From the NCBI GenBank assembly GCA_035570275.1, contig DATMNI010000386.1, positions 10,685-74,684 of the forward strand: DNA of 64,000 nucleotides, read 5' to 3'. The position numbers and the translations under genes were made by a program. Shown here piece after piece: positions 34,024 through 41,803 of this stretch. The notes beneath the pieces were generated by a model. It saw nothing but the letters and a program-made list of their open reading frames with translations, was not told the origin of the DNA and did no database searches. The stretch comes from DATMNI01 sp035570275 (GTDB lineage: Bacteria > Acidobacteriota > Terriglobia > Bryobacterales > Bryobacteraceae). Each line of letters begins with the position of its first letter. Position 1 is the first letter of the stretch.

Positions 34024-36621
34024 CTACTTCGAGTCGGGATGAATTTCGACGTAATCGAGGGCGGCGGTTTCGCCTCCATCGCGCATGCCTTCGATGCGGA
34101 TTTCGTCGCCGCGGCGCAAGGCTACGCCGGTGACCACTCGCCGGGCGGATGACCCGGCATCGATCTTGCGCGTCGGCAGGCGGTCGGCGGCGGCCCATTC
34201 GTCGATGATTTGACTTCCCACCCACAGACGGAAATGGGAGACGCCGTCGATCTGGTCGAAGTACTGGACGCTCAGCGTGTACCAGCCGGCGGCGCCATCG
34301 TAGCGCAGGGTGGCGGTGCATTTCGGATCGGTGCAAGCGATCGCCTTGCCGCCGGAGGCAGCCTCCCAAGGGGTGACGTCGCGAACGGTGTAGCCATCCA
34401 GTTTCATGGACTCGGCTTCGTAGCGGCCGGGGTGGTGGCCCACGCGGCCCGCCGCATCGGCGATTCCGGAGGCGCGGAAAAACCAGTTGTTGACGGCATC
34501 GCGCCAGACCTCGGCCTGACCGGCCTGATATACAAGCTGCGCCAGCACGTCGCGGTAGCGCTGGTCGTCGATGTGGCCCTGGAGCGCCTGCCACTGGCGC
34601 ACGTATCGGGTGACGGCCTGGGCGCCATCGTAGTGCGCATCATAGAGGTACTGGATCACCGTCTTGCCGGAATGCAGCTTGGAGGTGTAGGGGACGTGAT
34701 GCAGGAAGAGCAGCAGATCGTCGGGACAGGTTGCCCGCGATTCGAATACCCTGGTCACGGCGGGCCGGTACTGGCCGGTGTATCCGGTTCCGGTGGCCAG
34801 GGTGCGGTCCATGCCGGCGCCTTGCGCGTCGGCGAAATGCCACTGGCCCCAACCATTACGTTCCGAAGCCTCCACATTGACGCTGTAGTGGTTGCCGGTG
34901 ATGTCGGTGAGGGTCTGCAGGCCGAGCGGGCCGGTGTAGTTCTCATAGGTGCGCCAGGAACTGAGTTGGATGGCGTTGATGGTTTCCACGGCCTTGGGGT
35001 CGTCGCCAAAAGTCTGGCGCGTCCATTCGTCGGCGATGCGCTGCGAGCTGAGGTCGGGATTCCAGGCCAGGCGGCCGAAGCCGTAGAGGTTGGCCTGGGA
35101 CAGGTGGTTGCCGTACCAGTTGTCATCCAGGCCGACGTTCGAAACCCCGACGAAACCGCCGGTGGGGCGGTGGAAGACCTTGCCGGCTAACAGCGCCTTG
35201 ACGGGCGTGGGGGCGGGGCTGCCGTGCACATCCAGAGCGTGCATATCGAAATCGAGCGCCGTTTTCCACATGGGAACCAGAAACACGGTGTGGCGGGCCT
35301 GACCGAAATACTCCTGGGTGATTTGCAGTTCGATGGCCTGGTTGGTTTTCTCCAGCGCGCCGAACAAAGGCGAGGCCGGCTCGCGCACCTGGAAATCGAT
35401 GGGGCCGTGTTTGATCTGGACGATCACGTTGTCGTCGAACTGGCCATCGAGCGGCTGGAAGTTGTCGTAGGCCGCGCGGCCGCGATCGTTCTTGGGGTTC
35501 TTCCAGTCGGCGTGATGGTCGTAAACGAAACCGCGATAGAACAGGAAACCGCCGTGGGGTTCGAGCGCACGGGCCACCACGTTGGCGGCTTCGGCGTGGC
35601 TGCGGCCGTAGGTAGACGGGCCCACGCGGCCTTCGGAATCGGCCTTGAGGACGAAGCCGCCCAGGTCGGGCACTGCGCGATATAGGTCGTCGGCGCGGGC
35701 CTTCCACCAGGCGGCGACGCGCGGGTCCTGCGGGTCGAATGTGTCGAGGCCGCCGACGCTTTTGGGACTGCCGAAATCGACGGAGATCGCCACCTGGACG
35801 CCCCAGGGCCGGAAGGCTTCGGCGATGCTGGCAATTTGCGGGATGAAGTCCGCGCCCAGCAGCAGCGGGTTGGCGTTGACGTTGCTGATGGCGCAGCCGT
35901 TGATGCCGAGCGAGGCCAGCAGGCGGCCATATTCGCCGACGCGGGTCAGATCTTCGCGGACGTGCAGGTTGTCCCAGAAGATAGACCGGCCGCCGTAACC
36001 GCGCTCGATGGAGCCATCCAGATTGTTCCACTCGTTGACCCAGCGCAGCGGCGCGTAGGGCGTCTGCTTGTCGTTCAGTTTGGCGATGGGCTCACCGAGC
36101 GCGACTTTGCGGAGAAACGCGAAAACGCCGTAGAGCACGCCGCGACCAGTGGCGCCGGTAATGACCGTGTGGGTGACGCCGTCGATGACGGTGGTGGTGA
36201 GCCAGTAGGCGTCGGAGTCAATGGACGCGGTGAGGCGCAGATCGGCCAGCGTTCCCACCAGGATGGCCGGCTCGGAGGGCACGGCGGATTCGACCCGCAA
36301 CGTACGGCCGAGCATGCCGCGGACCCCGGCGAGCAATTCCTTTTGCGCGCTCCGGGCAACGGGGGAAGTGCCGTAGGTGACGGCGACGGCGGGGAGGGTG
36401 GCGCGGTAGGCACGGGCGACGGCGTCACTGAGCGGTGCGTAGCGCAACCAGGCGTCGCGGCCGGTTTCGGCGTGCAGGCTGAGGCAGGCTAGCAGCGCAC
36501 AGAATAAGGATAGTGGGGTAGACCATCGTTTTTTGTGGTCTGCCGGGCGTATGGCAGACGACGAAAACCGATCGTCTGCCCCACCTCTGCTGTGATGGTT
36601 CGATGGCTTCATGGCAGGCAT
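34024..36621 (-). CDS. GH67 alpha-glucuronidase with C-terminal carbohydrate-binding-like domain
   Basis: The 865-residue enzyme matches GH67. The N-terminal domain (PAILVGTLADL), the TIM barrel with KADSEGRVGPSTYGRSH (acid/base region), and LDGQFDDNVIVQIKHGPIDF then QVREP (carboxylate pair) are all present. GH67 removes 4-O-methyl-D-glucuronic acid from the non-reducing ends of xylan-derived oligosaccharides. A C-terminal ~130-residue segment (YEAESMKLDGY, ALDYVEIHP) looks like a CBM6/35-type domain. ATG 36621 overlaps the stop of the enolase gene (TGATG). The signal peptide (STPLSLFCALLACLSLHAE) begins only at about residue 34, because a palindromic repeat (36513-36587) encodes the preceding residues. 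Confidence 0.92.
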   Translation of the reverse strand: MPAMKPSNHHSRGGADDRFSSSAIRPADHKKRWSTPLSLFCALLACLSLHAETGRDAWLRYAPLSDAVARAYRATLPAVAVTYGTSPVARSAQKELLAGVRGMLGRTLRVESAVPSEPAILVGTLADLRLTASIDSDAYWLTTTVIDGVTHTVITGATGRGVLYGVFAFLRKVALGEPIAKLNDKQTPYAPLRWVNEWNNLDGSIERGYGGRSIFWDNLHVREDLTRVGEYGRLLASLGINGCAISNVNANPLLLGADFIPQIASIAEAFRPWGVQVAISVDFGSPKSVGGLDTFDPQDPRVAAWWKARADDLYRAVPDLGGFVLKADSEGRVGPSTYGRSHAEAANVVARALEPHGGFLFYRGFVYDHHADWKNPKNDRGRAAYDNFQPLDGQFDDNVIVQIKHGPIDFQVREPASPLFGALEKTNQAIELQITQEYFGQARHTVFLVPMWKTALDFDMHALDVHGSPAPTPVKALLAGKVFHRPTGGFVGVSNVGLDDNWYGNHLSQANLYGFGRLAWNPDLSSQRIADEWTRQTFGDDPKAVETINAIQLSSWRTYENYTGPLGLQTLTDITGNHYSVNVEASERNGWGQWHFADAQGAGMDRTLATGTGYTGQYRPAVTRVFESRATCPDDLLLFLHHVPYTSKLHSGKTVIQYLYDAHYDGAQAVTRYVRQWQALQGHIDDQRYRDVLAQLVYQAGQAEVWRDAVNNWFFRASGIADAAGRVGHHPGRYEAESMKLDGYTVRDVTPWEAASGGKAIACTDPKCTATLRYDGAAGWYTLSVQYFDQIDGVSHFRLWVGSQIIDEWAAADRLPTRKIDAGSSARRVVTGVALRRGDEIRIEGMRDGGETAALDYVEIHPDSK
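36513..36587. repeat. Palindromic element, family B copy 1
   Basis: GTGGGGTAGACCATCG...GTGGTCTGCC on one side and GGCAGACGACGAAAACCGAT...CTGCCCCACC on the other form two hairpins in opposite orientation over about 75 bp. A related composite lies at 42971-43072. This copy is translated within the N-terminus of the alpha-glucuronidase. Confidence 0.75.
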
Positions 36622-37865
36622 CAATACGGAATCGCCGCCGGCCGGTCATCCGTCGGATCCGCCCATCGGTCGTTGGGGACAATGGGGGTCCAGCCGGGCC
36701 GGCCCGGATCCTGATCGTAGGGATAACCGCCGAGGCGCTGGTAGAGTTCGGCGTACTTGCGCAGTTTGTCGCGGTCCAGTTTGACGCCCAGGCCCGGCGC
36801 ATCGGGCACGCGAATGGCGCCGTTTTCGTACGGCATCAGGCCGCCTTCAATCACGTCATCGGTCAGGTGATGGTAGTGGGCATCGGCAGCGAAGGAAAGG
36901 TTGGGGATCACCGCGCCCAGGTGCAGCATGGTGGCCAGTTGAATTCCCAGTTCGCCCGAGGAGTGCACGGCCACGCCGAGTTGGAACGTCTCGCACACCG
37001 CGGCGGCTTTCACGCAGGCGCGGATGCCGCCCCAAAAGGTGGTGTCCAGCAGGATCACATCCACCGCGGTATCGAGCACGTTGGCGGCGAGTTGTTCGAA
37101 GTTCACCACCACCGTATTGGTCGCCAGCGGAACCCGCACCATCTGGCGGGTGCGCCGCATGCCGTTCAGGCCGAAAACCGGGTCCTCCAGGTAGTCGTTG
37201 CGCAGACCCTCGATTCCCTGGCCGAAGCGTATGGCCTGTTCGGTGGACCAGACGGCGTTGGGGTCGAAACGCACCGAGTCCTGCGGGAAAGCAGCGGCCA
37301 CGGCGCGGTAAACCTCCAGTTCATGATCCGGGTGAAAGACGCCAGCTTTGACTTTGAGGGTGGTGAATCCGAAACGCTGTTTCAGAGCACGGGCATTGGC
37401 CACGACCTGTTCGATGGTGCGCACTTCACCGGCGCCGGTCTGCGGATTCGGGTAGCGGAAGAAACAGTAGGCGGCGAATGGGACGCGGTCGCGCAAACGC
37501 CCGCCCAGGATGTCGCAAACCGGCACGCCCCACGCCTGGCCGAGGATATCGAGACAGGCAAATTCCAGCGCCGCCAGCACCTGGGTGCGGTTATTGTAGA
37601 GCGACGCTGTGGGGTTAGCGATGAGGAAGCGCATTTCTTCAATGCGCGCCGGATCGCGGCCGGTAAGGTACTGTTTCAGGGCGCGGAATACCGCCTCGGC
37701 CGATTCCCCGCCCCCGCCCATTTCTCCCAAACCGATGAGTCCGTTATCCGTCTCCACTTCCACGATGGTTCGGACAAATCGGCCCCAATGACAGCCATTG
37801 GCGTGACGCAGAGGCGCCTCCAGCGGGACCGTGACGGTGGTCGCGCGGATATCCCGGATCTTCAT
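36621..37865 (-). CDS. Enolase-superfamily dehydratase, glucarate dehydratase-like
   Basis: The 414-residue protein has the mandelate racemase/muconate lactonising layout. It has an N-terminal capping domain, a K-x-K base pair in TLKVKAG, metal ligands in RFDPN, YLEDP and LATNTVVV, and a C-terminal AVHSSGELG histidine. The third ligand is Asn, as in glucarate dehydratase rather than most relatives, which suggests dehydration of an aldarate or aldonate. Placed just upstream of, and coupled to, the GH67 gene, it may process glucuronate-derived acids, though the substrate is not proven. Its start is in the left copy of a duplicated divergent promoter. Confidence 0.82.
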   Translation of the reverse strand: MKIRDIRATTVTVPLEAPLRHANGCHWGRFVRTIVEVETDNGLIGLGEMGGGGESAEAVFRALKQYLTGRDPARIEEMRFLIANPTASLYNNRTQVLAALEFACLDILGQAWGVPVCDILGGRLRDRVPFAAYCFFRYPNPQTGAGEVRTIEQVVANARALKQRFGFTTLKVKAGVFHPDHELEVYRAVAAAFPQDSVRFDPNAVWSTEQAIRFGQGIEGLRNDYLEDPVFGLNGMRRTRQMVRVPLATNTVVVNFEQLAANVLDTAVDVILLDTTFWGGIRACVKAAAVCETFQLGVAVHSSGELGIQLATMLHLGAVIPNLSFAADAHYHHLTDDVIEGGLMPYENGAIRVPDAPGLGVKLDRDKLRKYAELYQRLGGYPYDQDPGRPGWTPIVPNDRWADPTDDRPAAIPY

Positions 37866-37949
37866 TTTGTTTTATGGTACAACAATACTCAATCGGCGCT
37901 GGTGGGCGGCTTCTGCAGCCCGGAAACTCGCCGCCAATATTCTATCGCC
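37807..37949. repeat. Left copy of duplicated divergent-promoter junction
   Basis: The first ~60 bp (the enolase start codons, read on the minus strand) and the intergenic TTTTGTTTTATGGTACAACA segment match 41605-41688 at roughly nine bases in ten. Beyond them, 37895-37949 matches the 5' end of the xylose-isomerase-like gene (GGCGCTGGT and CAGCCCGGAAACTCGCCGCC) with a deletion between. This copy keeps the enolase start intact but only a scrap of the isomerase gene. Confidence 0.8.
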
Positions 37950-37950
37950 T

Positions 37951-38268
37951 TCACCGCTCCTGGCTGAACTGCGTGATGCGCACGGACCCGTCCGGAAAGT
38001 TCGCGCGAATTTCCAGTTGCCCGCCCATGGCTTCGATGAACTTCGCAAGGGTGCCGATATACATGTCCGCGCGCCGTTCCATCTTGGAAACGCTGGCTTG
38101 CTTAACGCACAGAAGTTGGGCTAGATGGACTTGCGTCAGTTCGCGCGCCGCCCGCAGTTGGTCGAGGCTCATATTTTCCAGGGTTTCTTTCACGCGCGTG
38201 GCTACCCTCTGCCGCGCTTCCGGTGACAGCTTTGCTTCGAGTTCTTTGAAATTCCTTGCTTTCGCCAT
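37951..38268 (-). CDS. XRE-family antitoxin (HigA-like)
   Basis: The 105-residue protein carries a helix-turn-helix (LDQLRAARELTQVHLAQLLCV then KQASVSKMERRADMYIGTL) of the XRE type, with a C-terminal strand (QLEIRANFPDGSVRIT). The gene lies three bases downstream of a RelE/HigB-type toxin gene, in the HigB-HigA order, so it should be the antitoxin and autorepressor. The frame is complete. The toxin partner is frameshifted. Confidence 0.85.
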   Translation of the reverse strand: MAKARNFKELEAKLSPEARQRVATRVKETLENMSLDQLRAARELTQVHLAQLLCVKQASVSKMERRADMYIGTLAKFIEAMGGQLEIRANFPDGSVRITQFSQER

Positions 38269-38271
38269 GTT

Positions 38272-38632
38272 TTATTTCTCCAACTCCGCGAGGTGCTCAT
38301 CGTACAGCCGATCCGCAATCGGAACGAAGATTTCGTACCAGCGGGCATTGCCACTTTTGTCGCCGCCAATCAACAGAATGGCCGCGCTATCAGGGTCAAA
38401 CGCATACAGCACACGGAACGGCCTCCCTTGGTGCTGAATTCGCAATTCACGCATGTGCCGGTGCTTGCTGGAGGAGACACGAACAGCGCGGGAAACGGAG
38501 ATCGACGCCCCGTTCCCTGAGGATATTGACGTCATGGGCTACGCTTTCCTGCTCTTCGCCTGTGAGGCCGTCCCACCAAGCCTCGAATTCGTCGGTGAAG
38601 ATCACCTCAACCACAAATCCAGTATAGCTCAT
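38272..38632 (-). pseudogene. RelE/HigB-family toxin, frameshifted
   Basis: The N-terminal half (MSYTGFVVEVIFTDEFEAWW, DGLTGEEQESVAHDVNILRE) is read from 38632 to about 38475. The C-terminal half (SSKHRHMRELRIQHQGRPFR, LLIGGDKSGNARWYEIFVP) is in another frame to 38272. One base inserted or lost around 38465-38485 separates them. Restoring it gives about 119 residues, the usual length of Gp49/HigB-type RNA-degrading toxins. The conserved basic and aromatic residues of the C-terminus remain, so the inactivation may be recent. Confidence 0.8.
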
Positions 38633-38948
38633 AAGGAATATAGCTTCAGGGGAATAATCGGGGCCTTCAAGATGCCTGACACCATAGGCCGCATCACTTT
38701 TCAGTGCCCGCCGTCTCCGGCAAGTTTCCGCTGGTGAGCCGCCCAGCCCTACGGGCGCGCGCAAAGCGCACAACGTGATCGTCCATCGGTTCGGACCGGG
38801 TAATTGCCAAGATTGAGCACTGCTTCGAGAAGGGAGACGGCCCATCCGATTCCTCTTCAAAGATCCAGGAATGACCGAAGCCAAGCGCATCAACTCCCCT
38901 TGGATTACATGAGCTATTGCATGTGATATCATCAAACCGAGGTAGTTT
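38633..38948. other. Intergenic with possible gene remnant
   Basis: No intact gene is supported. A minus-strand stretch ending at 38694 (HSWIFEEESDGPSPFSKQCS, MDDHVVRFARARRAG) reads like the C-terminus of some protein, but has no start or family I recognise. ACATG-N8-CATGT (38907-38924) in front of the PIN gene could be an operator. Confidence 0.35.
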
Positions 38949-39386
38949 CTGCGGGTTGTCCTCGACACCAACGTGCTTGTGGCGGCACTCCGAAGTGATC
39001 GAGGCGCATCCCGGCAACTGCTGCTCGGCGCTTTGGACAGGCAGTTCGAAGCACTCGTTTCGGTGCCGTTGATGGTAGAGTACGAGGCCGTTCTGACACG
39101 CCAGGAGCACCTGAATGTGAGTGGTCTCAGTGCAGACGATGTGAACGAGATCCTGGACGCGTATGCGAAGGTCGCCATTCCTGTGCATCTGCGGTTCTTG
39201 TGGCGTCCACGCCTGAAGGACCCCGCCGATGAAATGGTGCTGGAGACGGCAGTGAACGGTACGGCAGATCGGCTAGTCACTTTCAATGAGCGGCACTTAG
39301 CCGTGGCTGCGCGCGAATTCGGAATTCGCGTGCTTCCGCCGCGTGATGTGTGGAAGGAGGTTCAACGTCGAAATGAGGAAAAGTAA
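38949..39386 (+). CDS. PIN-domain toxin (VapC-like) lacking a normal start codon
   Basis: The frame reads LRVVLDTNVLVAALRS from CTG 38949, directly after a TAG at 38943-38945. The first catalytic aspartate (in VLDTN) lies upstream of the first usable GTG at 38973, so translation from GTG would lose it. Later motifs (VEYEAVL, DPADEMVLETAVNG, ADRLVTFNERHL) are intact and fit the putative PIN ribonuclease family. A GAGG at 38939-38942 is suitably spaced from the CTG, so weak CTG initiation is possible; otherwise the toxin is inactive. The antitoxin gene overlaps its 3' end. Confidence 0.7.
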   Translation: MRVVLDTNVLVAALRSDRGASRQLLLGALDRQFEALVSVPLMVEYEAVLTRQEHLNVSGLSADDVNEILDAYAKVAIPVHLRFLWRPRLKDPADEMVLETAVNGTADRLVTFNERHLAVAAREFGIRVLPPRDVWKEVQRRNEEK

Positions 39387-39621
39387 TGTTGCATTGCGTC
39401 TCCAGGAGTCATTGCTCGACGAGGCCCGTCGAGTCGCGGAAACCGAAGGCGTAGCGCTAAATCAATTCATTAATGTGGCAGTGGCCGAGAAGTTATCGGC
39501 GCTTCGAACCGAAGATTATTTTCGTGAACGGTCCGTCAGGGGTGATGTTGCAAAGGCTAAGCGATTGCTGAAACGGGCGGGGCGGGGAAAGCCGCCCGTT
39601 CCAGGAGATGAACGAGTGTAG
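39373..39621 (+). CDS. Ribbon-helix-helix antitoxin paired with the PIN protein
   Basis: AAGGAGG (39355-39361) precedes ATG 39373. The 82-residue product begins MRKSNVALRLQESLLDEARR and has VALNQFINVAVAEKLSAL, the strand-helix-helix pattern of RHH/HicB-type antitoxins. It overlaps the PIN gene by 14 bases, which indicates translational coupling. The C-terminal GRGKPPVPGDERV tail may contact the toxin. The frame is intact. Confidence 0.75.
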   Translation: MRKSNVALRLQESLLDEARRVAETEGVALNQFINVAVAEKLSALRTEDYFRERSVRGDVAKAKRLLKRAGRGKPPVPGDERV

Positions 39622-39636
39622 CGTCCCTGATTGTCT

Positions 39637-39732
39637 GGTTTGCAACTTGCCTATGATCTGGCCGCCGCACGTAAGGATGAGGGCAAAATCAAAGTGCGCC
39701 GGCAGCACGTTCCACAAGAATTGCACATGTAG
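39637..39732 (+). other. Short unidentified coding remnant
   Basis: An open stretch GLQLAYDLAAARKDEGKIKV then RRQHVPQELHM followed by TAG has protein-like composition but no start codon or recognised family. It may be the tail of a deleted gene between two toxin-antitoxin pairs. Confidence 0.25.
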
Positions 39733-39771
39733 TGTTTGCCTCACGGCCCGTTTTCCCGTATTCTGGAGGCG

Positions 39772-40029
39772 ATGGAAGTGCATTTCGCCCCCGACGTTGA
39801 AACCCAACTCAAGTACCTCGCCCGGCAGAGCGGACGTGGAACCGCTGACAAGCTTGTGCAGGATGTCATTGCAGGATACTTCGATGAGCTTACGCAGACA
39901 CGCGAAATGCCCGACAGCCGCTATGACGACCTGAAAAGCGGTAGGGTAAAGCCCATTCCCCGCGACGAGGTTATTGCATACTTCCGCGAGAAGAGCGAGG
40001 CCGCTCGCCGGACGCCGCCCGGTTCATGA
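39772..40029 (+). CDS. ParD-like antitoxin
   Basis: ATG 39772 follows GGAGG by three bases. The 85-residue protein (MEVHFAPDVETQLKYLARQS, DKLVQDVIAGYFDEL) resembles addiction-module antitoxins of the ParD/CC2985 kind, with a C-terminal IPRDEVIAYFREKSEA. It overlaps the ParE-like toxin by ATGA. Reading frame and length look normal. Confidence 0.75.
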   Translation: MEVHFAPDVETQLKYLARQSGRGTADKLVQDVIAGYFDELTQTREMPDSRYDDLKSGRVKPIPRDEVIAYFREKSEAARRTPPGS

Positions 40030-40238
40030 TCGCGTACGATTATCACCCGGAAGCCCGCCTTGACCTTGACGAGATTTGGGAATTCATTCGCGAGGTTAAT
40101 CTCGCCGCCGCCGATCGGTTGATTCGTGCATACCTGATTGCCTACGCACCGGAGGAAAAGCCCCTGTGGGTTGTCGCAGTCATGCACGGGCGGCGCAGCC
40201 CTCGCGTGATGGCCGCAATCCTGAGAGGCAGAGAATAA
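40026..40238 (+). pseudogene. ParE-like toxin with internal in-frame deletion
   Basis: The product starts MIAYDYHPEARLDLDEIWEF as ParE/RelE-family toxins do and ends GRRSPRVMAAILRGRE, their usual C-terminus. At DRLIR / AYLIAYAPEEKPLWV the segment that normally links helix 2 to the beta-sheet (about 30 residues, with HPHQGHRR-like and RFIVVREY-like motifs) is missing. The frame remains open at 70 residues instead of about 100. The toxin fold should be disrupted. Confidence 0.75.
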
Positions 40239-40284
40239 ACCCGCGTCTGAAAGGGTACATCCTGCAACTCTTGCAACATGCCGC

Positions 40285-40313
40285 TTGACATCCGTCATGT
40301 AACGGGTTACGGT
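40285..40313 (+). promoter_or_regulatory. higBA promoter with operator palindrome
   Basis: TTGACA at 40285-40290 is a consensus -35 box. The palindrome GTAACGGGTTAC (40299-40310) covers the spacer and the expected -10 region, directly before the toxin gene. Such a palindrome at this position is typical of an autorepressing HigA operator. Confidence 0.55.
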
Positions 40314-40318
40314 TCGGG

Positions 40319-40596
40319 TTGATACGGTCGATTCGCCACAAAGGGTTGAAACGGCTTCACGAAGACGACGACCCGCGCGGCGTGGTGCCGAACACGCAGA
40401 AAAGCTGCGTGACATCCTGGTGCGCCTCGATGCCGCCGGTGCGGTTGCGGATATGGACATGCCGGGGTTTAGACTGCATCCGCTCGATGGCCGGGAGAAA
40501 GGTTTTTGGGCCGTGACGGTTCGCGCCAACTGGCGGGTTGTTTTCCGCTTTGCCGACCGCGATGTACTGGACGTTGATTATGTCGATTACCACTGA
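40319..40596 (+). pseudogene. HigB/RelE-family toxin, frameshifted
   Basis: From TTG 40319 the N-terminus reads MIRSIRHKGLKRLHEDDDPR. After about 40386 the family sequence continues in another frame (AEHAEKLRDILVRLDAA, MDMPGFRLHPLDG, FWAVTVRANWRVVFRF, DVDYVDYH). One missing base near 40384-40389 explains this. The restored protein would have about 92 residues, normal for HigB. Its HigA-like antitoxin downstream is intact, and a promoter/operator lies just upstream. Confidence 0.8.
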
Positions 40597-40611
40597 AAGG
40601 GGAACCCAGCC

Positions 40612-40893
40612 ATGCCGATGAAGAACCCACCCCACCCCGGCAGCTTCGTGCTGCGCCAGTGCATTGAGCCTTTGGGCTTGAGCATCACGGCCGCCGCCGC
40701 CGCCCTTGGTGTCACCCGGACTACGTTATCGGAACTCGTAAACGGGAAGCGCGGGATTTCGCCTGAAATGGCCGTGAGGCTTTCCAAGGTCTTCGGCGGC
40801 AGTGCCGAAAGCTGGCTTGTGCAGCAGGCGCAATACGAGCTTGCGCGTGTCCGCACCGGCCGGATAAGACTCAAACGGCTGGAATTGGCCTGA
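40612..40893 (+). CDS. HigA-type XRE antitoxin
   Basis: The 93-residue protein begins MPMKNPPHPGSFVLRQCIEP and has the helix-turn-helix SITAAAAALGVTRTTLSELV then NGKRGISPEMAVRLSKVFG, followed by SAESWLVQQAQYEL, the textbook HigA/VapI layout. It follows its frameshifted toxin by 15 bases. It should bind the GTAAC-GG-GTTAC operator at 40299. Complete and probably functional. Confidence 0.9.
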   Translation: MPMKNPPHPGSFVLRQCIEPLGLSITAAAAALGVTRTTLSELVNGKRGISPEMAVRLSKVFGGSAESWLVQQAQYELARVRTGRIRLKRLELA

Positions 40894-41050
40894 CAGAAGC
40901 GGTGAGCCTCCCCGCCCCGTTATTCGGCAAATGGCGCTTCAGAAAGCGGTCCATTGCGCAACGCCCACCGCGCGACGATCAAGCCGCACTCACCGATAAC
41001 CCCGTTCGTTCACTATCGCCGTTTCTTTGCCCGAACGCCACCCTGTCCCG

Positions 41051-41356
41051 TCAACACACGACAGAGTCTGCGCCGTGGCCTGTTCCGCGCAGGATCACCG
41101 ACGGCCAGTCGTCCGAGCCAAGACGCATTCGCCAGTGCGGCGGTTGATGCAGTCGTTGACAGAATGTTTTGGTCCTCAACATTAGCCCGCCACCGAATCC
41201 AAGTTGAGTAGAGAGCGAGACCGCGTCGATCTCAAACGTGCGGAGTCGGTGTCCAATCAATCGTCTGAGTGCGTCTTCACGGTGCTGCCATTTGGCCTCC
41301 GTGGCCGTGATCTGTCTGCCGTTGAGTAGTAATTCCCAAGCGGCATAGCTATTCAT
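41051..41356 (-). CDS. Hypothetical protein
   Basis: From ATG 41356 the 101-residue frame reads MNSYAAWELLLNGRQITATE, with a central FEIDAVSLSTQLGFGGGLML and a terminal DWPSVILRGTGHG. The composition is protein-like and different from shadow frames, but I recognise no family. No clear Shine-Dalgarno is seen. It sits between the toxin-antitoxin remnants and the right-hand junction repeat, on the opposite strand. The regions on both sides (40894-41050 and 41357-41604) hold no supported gene. Confidence 0.4.
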   Translation of the reverse strand: MNSYAAWELLLNGRQITATEAKWQHREDALRRLIGHRLRTFEIDAVSLSTQLGFGGGLMLRTKTFCQRLHQPPHWRMRLGSDDWPSVILRGTGHGADSVVC

Positions 41357-41604
41357 TGTTGTCAACCCGATCTCGCCTCGTGGGTTCCCGGTCGTTCCGT
41401 CTCTGCGCAAAAACGGTGAAAGGGCACGGCGTGAAGTGGTTTTATACCGAAAACTTGGCGGGCATCGTCCTTCCCTGCTCGCCCCGGTTTCGTAAAGCGT
41501 CAGTTTGGGCTCATCGCCTGAACCCGCGCCAATCGCGCGGTTGACGTGTGTCAAGTGTCAGGGTCAAAATGGGGAGATGAAATGCGCCGCGCTACAATCT
41601 GCTG

Positions 41605-41803
41605 CGCAGAGGCGCTTCAAGCGGGACCGCGACGGTGGCGGCGCGGATATCCCAAATCTCATTTTGTTTTATGGTACAACAATACTCAGCGACTATAATA
41701 CTGAGCGATGAACCCGATACCTCAAAACCAGCAACAGGCGCTGGTCGCGCGCCTGATGAACGCCTGTGGCGGCTCCTACAGCCCGGAAACGCGCCGCAAG
41801 TAT
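41605..41803. repeat. Right copy of duplicated divergent-promoter junction
   Basis: Positions 41605-41688 match 37807-37891. Read on the minus strand, this copy still encodes the first ~20 residues of an enolase like the one at 36621-37865 (IWDIRAATVAVPLEAPLR) but with a one-base deletion after the start and no continuation. The rightmost part leads into the intact isomerase gene. Between the two copies lies the 3.7-kb toxin-antitoxin island. Confidence 0.8.

Noticed and set aside
36513..36587. Simple transcription terminator between enolase and GH67 genes
   Set aside because: The palindrome lies within the GH67 coding frame, lacks a T-run and has a related copy elsewhere, so a dispersed element fits better.
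41357..41604. Possible insertion-sequence end (GTGTCAGGGTCAAAATGG)
   Set aside because: No matching inverted terminal repeat or transposase fragment was found on either side.
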